NCBI GenBank assembly: GCA_947475125.1
Contig: CANJMX010000008.1
Location: 1 to 23,878, forward strand
From: Actinomycetota bacterium
Lineage (GTDB): Bacteria; Actinomycetota; Thermoleophilia; Miltoncostaeales; Miltoncostaeaceae
Reading direction: 5' to 3'
Length of the DNA: 23,878 nt
Position 1 is the first letter of the stretch; each line of letters begins with the position of its first letter. The notes under the pieces are model-generated. The model was not told where the DNA came from. It did not search any database and was given only the letters and a program-made list of their open reading frames with translations. This document shows positions 7,991 through 15,440 of the stretch, piece by piece. The position numbers and the translations under genes are program-made.

Positions 7991-8376
7991 TGGCGACGCG
8001 CTTCCCCATGCGCACGGCACGCTGGTCGGACATCCTGCTGATGAACCGCCCCGACCGCATGGAGGCCGAGGTCGGTGACGAGATGGTGTCCATCCGCATG
8101 GGCTGGCTGGGGCACGCGGAGATCCCCCTCGAGCGCATCGCCCGAATCGATGGCTACCGCTGGCCCTGGTGGGGCGGATACGGCGTGCGTATCGGCAAAG
8201 GACTCGTGGCGTTCGTGGCCACCCCCGGTACGGCCACGCTGATCGAACTCGATCAGCGCATTACCGTGCACGCCCCGGCCCCGTGGGATACCTCGCGGGT
8301 GGTGGTCGCCGTGGCCGACCCCGCCGGGTTCGCGGAGGCCTTCGCCGTCGGGCGCTGGGCGCGCGACGGCGCCTGA
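7990..8376 (+). CDS. Conserved hypothetical protein (128 aa)
   Basis: The ATG shares one base with the preceding TGA, so translation is probably coupled to the propeller protein. The protein has an aromatic central motif (RIDGYRWPWWGGYGVRIGKGLVAFVA) within alternating beta-like strands, then IELDQRITVHAPAPWDTSRVVVAVADPAGFAEAF. I recall similar proteins in other actinobacteria, where the layout suggests a small PH-like or bacterial membrane-associated beta domain, but no function is established. It has no signal peptide or clear transmembrane segment. It is convergent with the VOC gene, with a single base between the two stop codons. Confidence 0.75.
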   Translation: MATRFPMRTARWSDILLMNRPDRMEAEVGDEMVSIRMGWLGHAEIPLERIARIDGYRWPWWGGYGVRIGKGLVAFVATPGTATLIELDQRITVHAPAPWDTSRVVVAVADPAGFAEAFAVGRWARDGA

Positions 8377-8377
8377 C

Positions 8378-8755
8378 TCAGCCCTCGAGCACCTGTATCG
8401 CAACAAGCTTGTTGCCGTCGGGGTCGTAGAACTCGAGGGACAGGGCGCCGCCCATGTCCTCGACGACATCCTTCTGCACGTCCGCGTCGACCAGCATCTG
8501 GTCGAACGCCTTGATGTCGGACACCCGGAATGAGACCGTGGCGCCGCCCTGGTGAGGCGGCGTGGCGAGCTCGCCATACAGGCCGATCTCAGTTGATCCC
8601 ACGGTGAACTGCGCCCAGTCGTTGCCTGCGCGCTGGCTCAGTTCGAGACCGAGAACGCCCTCGTAAAAGGCCACCGATCGCTTCATGTTGCAAATGCCAT
8701 AGAAGACGACGTCAACACCCTCGATGAGACTCACTGTCACGGTGCTCCCGGTCAA
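8378..8755 (-). CDS. VOC superfamily (glyoxalase/bleomycin-resistance fold) protein
   Basis: The product is about 120-125 aa with one vicinal-oxygen-chelate module. An N-terminal beta-alpha-beta unit (VDVVFYGICNMKRSVAFYEGVLGLELSQR) is followed by a C-terminal unit (VSFRVSDIKAFDQMLV, then LEFYDPDGNKLVAIQVLEG). The DPDGN ending is diagnostic of the family, which includes glyoxalases, dioxygenases and antibiotic-binding proteins. Substrate cannot be assigned. The usual first metal-ligand His is replaced (VVFYG), so it may be a binding protein or use another ligand set. The start could be TTG 8755 (GAGG upstream at good spacing) or GTG 8740. A 12-bp perfect inverted repeat lies just upstream. Confidence 0.8.
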   Translation of the reverse strand: MTGSTVTVSLIEGVDVVFYGICNMKRSVAFYEGVLGLELSQRAGNDWAQFTVGSTEIGLYGELATPPHQGGATVSFRVSDIKAFDQMLVDADVQKDVVEDMGGALSLEFYDPDGNKLVAIQVLEG

Positions 8756-8773
8756 TCCGTCCCCTCATGGGAC

Positions 8774-8805
8774 GGTCTCGCCGCGATGCTAGCCGCGGCG
8801 AGACC
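8774..8805. promoter_or_regulatory. Perfect 12-bp inverted repeat between divergent VOC and permease genes
   Basis: GGTCTCGCCGCG at 8774-8785 and its exact reverse complement CGCGGCGAGACC at 8794-8805 flank an 8-nt spacer, ATGCTAGC. It sits between divergent promoters, so it is a good candidate operator or 5'-leader hairpin. It has no adjacent T-tract, and a terminator would be unexpected here. Confidence 0.55.
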
Positions 8806-8815
8806 GGCGTGGCGG

Positions 8816-8830
8816 TACGATCCCGCCTCA
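8816..8830 (+). promoter_or_regulatory. Candidate -10 box for the leader ORF/permease transcript
   Basis: TACGAT at 8816-8821 is identical to the box before the phoU-like gene. It is followed by 9 nt and the ATG of the short leader ORF. No good -35 is visible; the inverted repeat occupies that region. Confidence 0.35.
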
Positions 8831-8887
8831 ATGAGGTTGATCTGCAAGAGCGCGCACCGTCGCGCCCGCCACTTCCGCAGGGCGTAG
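8831..8887 (+). CDS. Possible 18-aa basic leader peptide upstream of APC permease
   Basis: ATG 8831 opens an 18-codon frame, MRLICKSAHRRARHFRRA, ending in TAG at 8885-8887, three bases before the permease ATG. Six of 18 residues are Arg, two His and one Lys. It follows a TACGAT box with no Shine-Dalgarno sequence, so it would be the first ORF on a nearly leaderless mRNA. Its position suggests translational coupling or attenuation control of the amino-acid permease. It could also be a chance ORF. Confidence 0.35.
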   Translation: MRLICKSAHRRARHFRRA

Positions 8888-8890
8888 CGC

Positions 8891-10852
8891 ATGGCGATCC
8901 GCCGACGCAGGCAGGAGCGCCTTGAGCGCGTGGTGGGCGTTCCGGGGCTGTGGGCCACGGCATACGGCAACGTCGGGTCGTCGATCTACTACGCGCTGGG
9001 CCTGGTGGCCGCGTACGCCCTCGGCCTCACCCCCGTGGTGTTCCTCATCGCGGGCCTCATCTTCGCGGCCACGGCGGTCAGTTACACCGAGGGCACAGCG
9101 CTCTTCCCCGAAGCCGGCGGGTCATCATCGTTCGCCCGCCATGCGTTCAATGAGGGCACGGCATTCGGGGCCGCGTGGGCCCAGATGCTCAACTACATCA
9201 TCACGATCGCCATCTCGGCGTTCTTCGTGCCGCACTACCTGGGCGTGTTCTGGGCACCGCTCAAAGAGAACCCCTGGGACATCATCGTGGGCATCGGAGT
9301 GGTGCTCCTGCTCGCCCTCATCAACACCGTGGGCATCAAGGAGGCCGCCAAGCTGAACGTGGGCCTGGCGCTGCTCGATCTGGCCACGCAGCTGCTCCTG
9401 GTGATCGTGGGCCTGTTCATCCTCTTCTCCCCCACCACCCTGTGGGACAACATCGTGTGGGGAGTGGCCCCCACTTGGAGCAACCTCATCATCGGCGTCA
9501 CGCTGGCGATGATCGCCTACACGGGTATCGAGACCATCTCGAACATGGCCGAGGAGGCGCAGGTGCCCGAGCGCACCATCCCCGCCTCTATCCGCGCCAC
9601 CGTGCTCACCGTGCTGGTGATGTACGCGCTCATCCCTGCGGTGGCGTTGTCGGCACTGCCGGTGGTGCAACTGCCCGACGGCAGCTACGAGACGGAACTC
9701 GGCACCACCTACGCCGGCGACCCGATCCTGGGGATCGTGGATCAATTCGGGCTGTCGGGGGTCCCGCTCGATCTGCTGCGCGGATTCGTGGGCATCCTTG
9801 CCGCCACGATCCTGATCATCGCCACGAATGCCGGGGTGATCGGTGTGTCGCGGCTCACCTACTCGATGGGCTTCTACCGCCAGCTGCCGTCGGTGATCAG
9901 AAAGCTGCACCCACGCTTCAACACGCCCTACGTGGCCATCGGCATTTTCTGCGTCATCGCCGCCCTCGTGATGATTCCGGGCAAGGCCGACTTCCTGGCC
10001 AATATCTACGCCTTCGGCGCCATGCTCTCATTCAGCATCGCGCATATCTCGGTCATCTGGATGCGATGGAAATCGCCTGAACTCAAACGCCCATTTCGCG
10101 GTGCGCCCAACATCGCCTGGCGCGGCCGCAGCATCCCCCTGTTCGCCATCTTCGGCCTGATGGGTACCGGGGGGGCGCTGGTGGCAGTGCTCGTGCTGCG
10201 GCCCGACGCGCGCTGGATCGGGATCATCTGGATGGCCGTGGGGCTCGTGATGTACGTGGCCTACCGCAAGCACATCAAGGTGCCGTGGACCGAGACGGTC
10301 ACGCTTGAGCGCACCGCACCGGTGGCCGAGGTGGACATCGCGTACACCAACATTCTCGTGCCCATCGTCGCCACCGAGGCGTCGGAGGAGATGATGGTGA
10401 CTGCAGGCAAACTGGCTGCCGACGCCGATGTGCAGATCGCGGTGATCAACGTGGTGGAGGTTCCGGTCGAGCTGCCCCTGGAGGCGCGAATGCCCCGTGA
10501 GGAGCGCGCGGCAGACGAACTTCTCACCCACGCCCGTGCCATTGCCGAGGAGTACGGGGCCACGGTGGTGACGCGCGTCATCCGCGGGCGCCAGGCCGGT
10601 CGCGCAATCGTTGACGAGGCCAGGGCGACGAAGGCCGAGGTGATCATGATGGGCGTGGCATCACGGCGTCGCGTGGGCGATCGGCTCTTCGGACGCACGG
10701 TGGACTACGTGTTGCGGCACGCACCGTGCCGGGTGGTGGTCACCAGCGACCGGCGTCCGCCCAGCCCGAGCGCCACAGCGGCGTTGGGTGCGGCGGCCTC
10801 CACCGCCGTCTCCGGTGTCCGCAGGCCCCCCTCAGACCCCGAAACGCGCTGA
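8891..10852 (+). CDS. APC-family amino-acid permease with C-terminal universal stress (UspA) domain
   Basis: The 653-aa protein has a basic N-terminus (MAIRRRRQERLERVVGVPG), then an APC permease core of about 12 membrane segments (about residues 20-460). Hallmarks include YGNVGSSIYYALG in TM1, an EAGGSSSFARHAFNEG loop, and GIETISNMAEEAQVPERTIP after TM6. Residues ~478-620 form a cytoplasmic UspA domain (ITNILVPIVATEAS-like start, then AEVIMMGVASRRRVGDRLFGRT and APCRVVVTS). These fusions probably couple amino-acid or polyamine transport to nucleotide or stress sensing, but substrate is unknown. The last ~25 residues are Pro/Ser/Ala-rich and likely disordered. No Shine-Dalgarno sequence precedes ATG 8891; translation may depend on the leader ORF ending 3 nt upstream. 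Confidence 0.9.
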   Translation: MAIRRRRQERLERVVGVPGLWATAYGNVGSSIYYALGLVAAYALGLTPVVFLIAGLIFAATAVSYTEGTALFPEAGGSSSFARHAFNEGTAFGAAWAQMLNYIITIAISAFFVPHYLGVFWAPLKENPWDIIVGIGVVLLLALINTVGIKEAAKLNVGLALLDLATQLLLVIVGLFILFSPTTLWDNIVWGVAPTWSNLIIGVTLAMIAYTGIETISNMAEEAQVPERTIPASIRATVLTVLVMYALIPAVALSALPVVQLPDGSYETELGTTYAGDPILGIVDQFGLSGVPLDLLRGFVGILAATILIIATNAGVIGVSRLTYSMGFYRQLPSVIRKLHPRFNTPYVAIGIFCVIAALVMIPGKADFLANIYAFGAMLSFSIAHISVIWMRWKSPELKRPFRGAPNIAWRGRSIPLFAIFGLMGTGGALVAVLVLRPDARWIGIIWMAVGLVMYVAYRKHIKVPWTETVTLERTAPVAEVDIAYTNILVPIVATEASEEMMVTAGKLAADADVQIAVINVVEVPVELPLEARMPREERAADELLTHARAIAEEYGATVVTRVIRGRQAGRAIVDEARATKAEVIMMGVASRRRVGDRLFGRTVDYVLRHAPCRVVVTSDRRPPSPSATAALGAAASTAVSGVRRPPSDPETR

Positions 10853-11009
10853 TCCTCACAGCTTCTTCACGATTGGCGTAACACGTTTTTGGGCAGGTCG
10901 TGACGTTCGTTGCGAACTGCCACATGCGTTTGCCTGAGCGGAACGTCGGTGGGTCCGGCATGCCGATAGACCGGCGAATACACGCCGACTTCGTGCGACT
11001 CGGAACTTA

Positions 11010-11038
11010 TTGACGCGCCCGTGATGTGGACCTACCGT
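11010..11038 (+). promoter_or_regulatory. Promoter for MFS gene: TTGACG-17-TACCGT
   Basis: TTGACG at 11010-11015 and TACCGT at 11033-11038 are separated by exactly 17 bp, a good sigma-70-type promoter. Transcription would begin about 6-9 nt downstream, right at ATG 11048. This rules against the GTG at 11021 as the start codon. Confidence 0.65.
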
Positions 11039-11047
11039 CGTTCATGC

Positions 11048-12283
11048 ATGCGAAACGACCAGCGAAACCCACTTCTGCGCACCCGTGACGGGCGCGCGCT
11101 CCTGCTCACGCAGGCCGCTCACGCGCTCGCGCAGGGAATGATGACGGTCATCATTCCGTGGCTCATCCTCGAGAGTGGTGGATCGCTCTCACAGGCCACC
11201 ATCGGGTTTGGCATCACCTTCGTGCCATTCCTTCTGCTGGCCGTACCGGCTGGAATTGCCGGTGACCGCCTTCCACGGCGCCCGCTGCTCGCCGTTGCCC
11301 TCGGGTCGGGGATCGTCATGGCAGCCGGCCTGGCCATTGCGCTGTCGGTGGGCCAGCCGGGAATCTGGGCGCTCTACGCCGGCGCCTTCCTCATCGGATC
11401 CGTACGTGTATTCGTGGATGCCTCCATGTTCGGCGCACTGTCCACCATGACGGACCGCTACGAGATCATGCCCGCACAGGCCGCCCTGGCCCAGGCGTTC
11501 AACCTCGGGTACTTCGGCGGTCCCGCGATTGCCGGGCTCGCGCTGGTGCTCGGCGCCAGCGACGCCGTCTGGATGGTCGCCGGTGCGCTCGCCATCGCCG
11601 TCATCGGTGCCACGTCGGCATCGGCCCGGTTCGACGAGCGCGTGCGGTCCGACGCACCGAGGCTCCCCATCCGCCGCGGCCTGACGTTCCTCTTCCTGTC
11701 GCGCGACCTTCGTGCGCTCACGGTCACCGCGATCGCGTGGAGCGTGGCGTCCGGTGCCGCCATCAGCCTGGCGGTGCCGCTCCTGCGCAACGATCTCCAT
11801 ATGTCCGGGGCCGCACTTGCCGCCGTGCTCGGGGCCGGTGTTGCCTGCATGATGCTGGCGACGCCCATCATCACCAGGCTCGACCGACGGCATGCCGATG
11901 AGACCATCGTGGTGCTCGCCTGCGCCATCTACGTCATACCTGCCGTCGCCATGGCGATTGTGCCCGGCGTGCTCGGCACCGCGCTCGTCTATGCGCCGCT
12001 CATGCTCGCCAATGCGCTGTGCTCCGCGACGCTCATCGGCGCCCGCGCACGACGCGTGCCGCAGTCGATGCAGGCCCTGGCAGGGGTCGCCGGCCGCACG
12101 CTGGTAATGGCTGGCCTCGCCGTGGGAGCATCGCTCGGTGGCTTCGCCGCAGAGTGGGTGGGTCCGCGTGGTGCCTACGCCATCGTGGCGCTGATGCTGG
12201 CCATCACGGCCCTCTCCGCACGCCCCGCGCTGTCCCGTGCGCGCGACCGCCGCCTGCACGGTCGCACCGTCACCGCCCCGTAG
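11048..12283 (+). CDS. MFS transporter (12-TM, probable drug/efflux type)
   Basis: The 411-aa protein (MRNDQRNPLLRTRDGRALLL) has about 12 hydrophobic segments in two halves separated by a basic cytoplasmic loop near residues 195-215. The motif A-like loop after TM2 reads AGIAGDRLPRRPLL, typical of the major facilitator superfamily. Overall it resembles DHA3/macrolide-efflux-like members, but the substrate cannot be told. The ATG 11048 start is supported by the TTGACG-17-TACCGT promoter ending 9 nt upstream and the lack of a Shine-Dalgarno sequence. A second MFS gene follows 35 nt after the stop with its own -10-like box. Confidence 0.85.
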   Translation: MRNDQRNPLLRTRDGRALLLTQAAHALAQGMMTVIIPWLILESGGSLSQATIGFGITFVPFLLLAVPAGIAGDRLPRRPLLAVALGSGIVMAAGLAIALSVGQPGIWALYAGAFLIGSVRVFVDASMFGALSTMTDRYEIMPAQAALAQAFNLGYFGGPAIAGLALVLGASDAVWMVAGALAIAVIGATSASARFDERVRSDAPRLPIRRGLTFLFLSRDLRALTVTAIAWSVASGAAISLAVPLLRNDLHMSGAALAAVLGAGVACMMLATPIITRLDRRHADETIVVLACAIYVIPAVAMAIVPGVLGTALVYAPLMLANALCSATLIGARARRVPQSMQALAGVAGRTLVMAGLAVGASLGGFAAEWVGPRGAYAIVALMLAITALSARPALSRARDRRLHGRTVTAP

Positions 12284-12306
12284 CGGCGTTCGGCCAGAGA
12301 CCCGGC

Positions 12307-12318
12307 TAGGGTCAGACC
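12307..12318 (+). promoter_or_regulatory. Candidate -10 box for leaderless DHA2 gene
   Basis: TAGGGT at 12307-12312 is followed by exactly 6 nt and the GTG start at 12319. No Shine-Dalgarno sequence is present. The first MFS gene ended at 12283, so the second can be transcribed on its own. Confidence 0.45.
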
Positions 12319-13926
12319 GTGCGCAAGTGGTCGGCAATCATCATTCTGGGGTTGGCCCAGTTCATCATGGTGCTCGACGGCACCGTCATGAACGTGTCGA
12401 TCACCACGGTGGTGCGCGACCTCGACACCACGGTGCAGGCCATGCAGTTGGCCATCGCCACGTTCGCGCTGACCATGGCGGCGTTCATGCTCACCGGCGC
12501 TGCGATCGGCGACCGGTTAGGCCGCAGGCGAACCTTTGTCATCGGCCTCTGCATCTACGCCGTGGGGTCATTTCTCACCTCCATCGCCCCTGGGTTCACC
12601 ATGCTGTTCATCGGCTGGTCGGTGATTGAGGGCCTTGGCGCCGTGCTGGTGATCCCGGCCATCGCCGCACTGGCCGCCGCCAACTATCAAGGCCGTGATC
12701 GCGCCATCGCCTACGGCATCCTGGGCGGTATCGCCGGGGCTGCCGCAGCCGCCGGTCCACTCATCGGCGGCTGGGTTACCACGTACTTCTCGTGGCGCTG
12801 GGTGTTTGCCGCCGAGACCATCATCATTCTCGTGGCGATCCTCCCGCTGGTGCGACAGATCGGCGACGGCGCCCGCCGCCCGGCGAAGAGCCGGTTCGAC
12901 CTGGTTGGAGTTGCGCTCTCAGCGCTGGCAATGGGCCTGGTGGTGCTCGCCCTGGTGGGCGCCAGTTCATGGGGACTGATCCAGCCCATCGACCCGCCGT
13001 TCACGATCGCCGGCTTCTCGCCCGTCATCCCCATCGTGATGGTGGGCCTCTTCGTCGGCTGGGCATTCATGCGATGGGAAGCCCACGTCACTGCCAAAGG
13101 ACGTACCCCGCTTCTCGGCACAGACCTCCTCAAGATCCCGGTGCTGCGCGCGGGGCTCGGATCCACCATGGTCATGTACTTCATCGTCGCGGGTTCCTTC
13201 TTCATCCTGCCGCTCTACCTTCAGACCGTGCTGGGGCTCGATGCACTGGGTTCCGGCCTGCGCATCCTCCCCATGTCACTCGCATTGTTCGTCCTGGCGC
13301 TTGTGGGCTCGCGCCTGTCGGCACGCATCTCTCCCCGCACGCTCGTGCAGGTGGGTCTGGCTCTCGGTGTCATCGGCGTCGCCCTGCTCATGACCAGCAT
13401 CGGCCCCGAGCTCACCGGACCCCGCTTTGCCATCGCCATGACCATCCTCGGTGCGGGACTCGGGCTCGCCTTCTCGCAACTGGGAAACGTCAACCTGTCG
13501 GCCGCCGACATCACGCGTAGCAGCGAGGTGGGTGGCCTGCAGGGCACGATGCAGAATCTGGGCATGTCGCTGGGTACCGCGCTGGCGGGCACGGTGCTGT
13601 TCATTGGTCTCGCCGCCACCTTCCAGACCCAGCTGTCCAACCAACCAGCAGTTAACCAGCAACTCACCCAGCAGGCGGCAGCGGCCACCGCGAGCGGCAT
13701 CGCCGTGGTACCGGCATCAGATGTGCAGACGGCCGCTACCAACGCCGGCCTGCCGCCAGATGAGGTTGATGCCGTGGTCACCGCGTACTCCGATGCCAAG
13801 CTGCAGTCGCTGCGAGCCGCCCTTGCCATCGTTGCCATCGTCGGTCTCTTCGGCCTCTTGCTGACCCGACGCCTGCCAAGCGCGCCCCTCACCGACTCCC
13901 CTGCCGCAGCAGGGACCCCCCTGTGA
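12319..13926 (+). CDS. DHA2-family MFS drug:H+ antiporter (14 TM)
   Basis: The 535-aa length, ~14 hydrophobic segments and early motif FIMVLDGTVMNVSITTVVRDL (TM1, DHA2 motif D1) identify an EmrB/QacA-type multidrug exporter. Motif A appears as GDRLGRRRTFVIG, and TM5 has the Gly/Pro-rich antiporter-type stretch GGIAGAAAAAGPLIGGW. An extracytoplasmic, Gln/Ala-rich loop (about residues 435-495) precedes the final TM, and the C-terminus is short and Pro-rich. The GTG start (MRKWSAIIIL) is favoured by the TAGGGT box 6 nt upstream. Tandem placement behind another MFS gene suggests an efflux locus, but no dedicated regulator is adjacent. Confidence 0.9.
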   Translation: MRKWSAIIILGLAQFIMVLDGTVMNVSITTVVRDLDTTVQAMQLAIATFALTMAAFMLTGAAIGDRLGRRRTFVIGLCIYAVGSFLTSIAPGFTMLFIGWSVIEGLGAVLVIPAIAALAAANYQGRDRAIAYGILGGIAGAAAAAGPLIGGWVTTYFSWRWVFAAETIIILVAILPLVRQIGDGARRPAKSRFDLVGVALSALAMGLVVLALVGASSWGLIQPIDPPFTIAGFSPVIPIVMVGLFVGWAFMRWEAHVTAKGRTPLLGTDLLKIPVLRAGLGSTMVMYFIVAGSFFILPLYLQTVLGLDALGSGLRILPMSLALFVLALVGSRLSARISPRTLVQVGLALGVIGVALLMTSIGPELTGPRFAIAMTILGAGLGLAFSQLGNVNLSAADITRSSEVGGLQGTMQNLGMSLGTALAGTVLFIGLAATFQTQLSNQPAVNQQLTQQAAAATASGIAVVPASDVQTAATNAGLPPDEVDAVVTAYSDAKLQSLRAALAIVAIVGLFGLLLTRRLPSAPLTDSPAAAGTPL

Positions 13927-13984
13927 CGCCGATCCGATCGCTTTCGGCAATCCCGTTACGTATGCGCAGCGCATCAACGCCCAC

Positions 13985-14006
13985 TGCCGCGGTCCGATCC
14001 GCGGCA
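13985..14006. terminator. 8-bp perfect hairpin downstream of DHA2 gene
   Basis: TGCCGCGG (13985-13992), a 6-nt loop and CCGCGGCA (13999-14006) form a perfect GC-rich stem 59 nt after the MFS stop. There is no T-tract, so it could be a weak terminator or a leader element of the SRPBCC gene. Confidence 0.35.
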
Positions 14007-14058
14007 TGTCCCATGAACGCCAGTTCGCTGGCCGACGCCACTCGCGAAGGAGACTCCC

Positions 14059-14460
14059 ATGGGTTCTGAATTTGAGGTCGTGCTGGACGTGCAGGCATCA
14101 CCCGCCGAGGCGTGGGCCGTGGTGGGCGACCCGTGCGGTGTCACCCGTTGGTACCCGCTCTACACGTCGTGCACCCTTGAGGGCAATACCCGCACACTCG
14201 AGCGCGCTGATGGGGCGGTTGTGGTGGAGGACATGCTCTCCCGCGACGACGACGATATGTCGTACTCGTACACCGTCACGGCGGGACTCCCACTGGCAGA
14301 GCACGAGGCCTCGTTCCGGGTAGATGCCCAGGGCGGCGGGTCGCGCATCACCTGGCGCACCCGGGCCGTGCATGAGGACCCCTCCATCGATATGGAGGAC
14401 CGCCTGGCCGATCGCCAGCGCGAGGCCCTTGAGGGGCTCCGGGCACTGCTCGACGACTGA
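14059..14460 (+). CDS. SRPBCC-family (polyketide cyclase/START-like) protein
   Basis: The 133-aa product has the helix-grip pattern: a first strand EFEVVLDVQASPAEAWAVVGDPCGVTRWYPL, central strands with Glu/Asp-rich turns (VVEDMLSRDDDDMSYSYTV), a strand SRITWRTRAVHED, and a long C-terminal helix (MEDRLADRQREALEGLRALLDD). SRPBCC proteins bind hydrophobic ligands in a cavity, and small members like this one are mostly uncharacterised. The start is well supported by AAGGAG 8 nt before ATG 14059. It follows the DHA2 gene by 132 nt. No evidence ties it to transport. Confidence 0.85.
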   Translation: MGSEFEVVLDVQASPAEAWAVVGDPCGVTRWYPLYTSCTLEGNTRTLERADGAVVVEDMLSRDDDDMSYSYTVTAGLPLAEHEASFRVDAQGGGSRITWRTRAVHEDPSIDMEDRLADRQREALEGLRALLDD

Positions 14461-14580
14461 GCCGCATTCTTCAGTGGTTCTTCGGTTTCTCTTGCCGTGC
14501 CCTGACATTGCGAATGCATCATGGGGATGCGCGGATCACGCCCGTGGTCCGTAAACCCCCGTGAACACCGGAGGACAGAC

Positions 14581-15288
14581 GTGAAGACCAGAACAAAGCG
14601 CATCGCCGGCCTCGCAGCAATCGGCGTGCTCGCAGGGGGTGGAATCGCCGGGGCCTTCGCCGCCACCGGTGGGCGGGACGATCCCGCCACGAGTTTCGCG
14701 ACCGCCCTCTCAAAGGAGTCGGGCGCGCAGATCTCAGCGACGCAGGTCACGGCCGCATTCAAGGACGTCATGAAGGCCCGACTCGACAAGGGCGTCGCGT
14801 CCGGCCGCATCACGCAGGCACAGGCCGACGAAATGCTGGCACGTGCTGGCGACGCGGGACAGTTGCCGCGTATGGGTGGCCCCGATGGCAATCACGGCGC
14901 TCCCCACATGGGACGGCACGGCGCGAACCATGAGGCGGTGCACGCAGCGATCGCAAAGACCCTCGGCGTGACCGACGCCGAGCTGCAGGCGGCGCGCGAG
15001 GCCGGCAAGACCCCCGCCGACATCGCGAAGGCGAAGGGCGTGAGCAGGGCTGACCTGATCGCATCTGTGGGCGCCGCGCTCAAGAAGGATGCTCCGCCGC
15101 AGGGCGCACAGGCACTCACCAGTTCCGATCTCGCCCAGATCGCCGGCGACATCGTGGATGGCAAGGGCCACGGTGGCCCTGGTGGGCACCGCGGGCCGGG
15201 TGGTCCGGATGGCCCGCCGCCCGGCATGAATGCGCCGCCAGCAGCAGACGCGGCACCCGGTACATCCACCACGGGATCGAACGGCTGA
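14581..15288 (+). CDS. Secreted His/Gly/Pro-rich protein with DUF2680-like repeats, upstream of a two-component system
   Basis: GTG 14581 with GGAGG 6 nt upstream gives a 235-aa protein with a signal peptide (KTRTKRIAGLAAIGVLAGGGIAG). A helical unit ISATQVTAAFKDVMKARLDKGVASGRITQAQADEML resembles the DUF2680-type Lys-Ala-rich repeat. It is followed by a His-rich linker (GNHGAPHMGRHGANHEAVH) and a second unit of the LGVTDAELQAAREAGKTPADIAKAKGVSRADLI type. The C-terminal tail is Gly/Pro/His-rich (HGGPGGHRGPGGPDGPPPGM). The His clusters could bind metal ions. It sits directly before a response regulator and kinase, so it may be a target or periplasmic partner of that system. The longer ATG 14521 frame is rejected because the Shine-Dalgarno sequence and signal peptide place the start at 14581. 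Confidence 0.75.
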   Translation: MKTRTKRIAGLAAIGVLAGGGIAGAFAATGGRDDPATSFATALSKESGAQISATQVTAAFKDVMKARLDKGVASGRITQAQADEMLARAGDAGQLPRMGGPDGNHGAPHMGRHGANHEAVHAAIAKTLGVTDAELQAAREAGKTPADIAKAKGVSRADLIASVGAALKKDAPPQGAQALTSSDLAQIAGDIVDGKGHGGPGGHRGPGGPDGPPPGMNAPPAADAAPGTSTTGSNG

Positions 15289-15305
15289 CGCACCATGAGC
15301 AACCT

Positions 15306-15350
15306 CGGTGATCACCGTCAGGCGCCAGCCGGTGCCCTGCCGGTGATCAC
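15306..15350. promoter_or_regulatory. Two palindromic GGTGATCAC sites before the response-regulator gene
   Basis: CGGTGATCACCG at 15306-15317 is a perfect 12-bp palindrome, and CGGTGATCAC recurs at 15341-15350, 35 bp further on. The pair lies 91-135 bp before the response-regulator start and could be operators for it or another regulator. Confidence 0.4.
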
Positions 15351-15440
15351 GCCGGGGAAGGCGGGACCGCCAGTCGCGGGGCCAGGCACACCCGCCGGCC
15401 TCGCGGCGCCTCACCCGCTCATTACGCCACACTCGTCCCC

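Noticed and set aside
6910..8577. Long minus-strand ORF under the propeller protein
   Set aside because: It has no protein-family signal, overlaps a well-supported secreted protein and starts inside the VOC gene.
10905..10917. Small inverted repeat GTTCG-TTG-CGAAC
   Set aside because: A 5-bp stem is short enough to occur by chance; no other feature is attached to it.
11021..11047. GTG 11021 as start of the first MFS gene
   Set aside because: It lies between the -35 and -10 of a TTGACG-17-TACCGT promoter, so it would not be transcribed; ATG 11048 follows the -10 directly.
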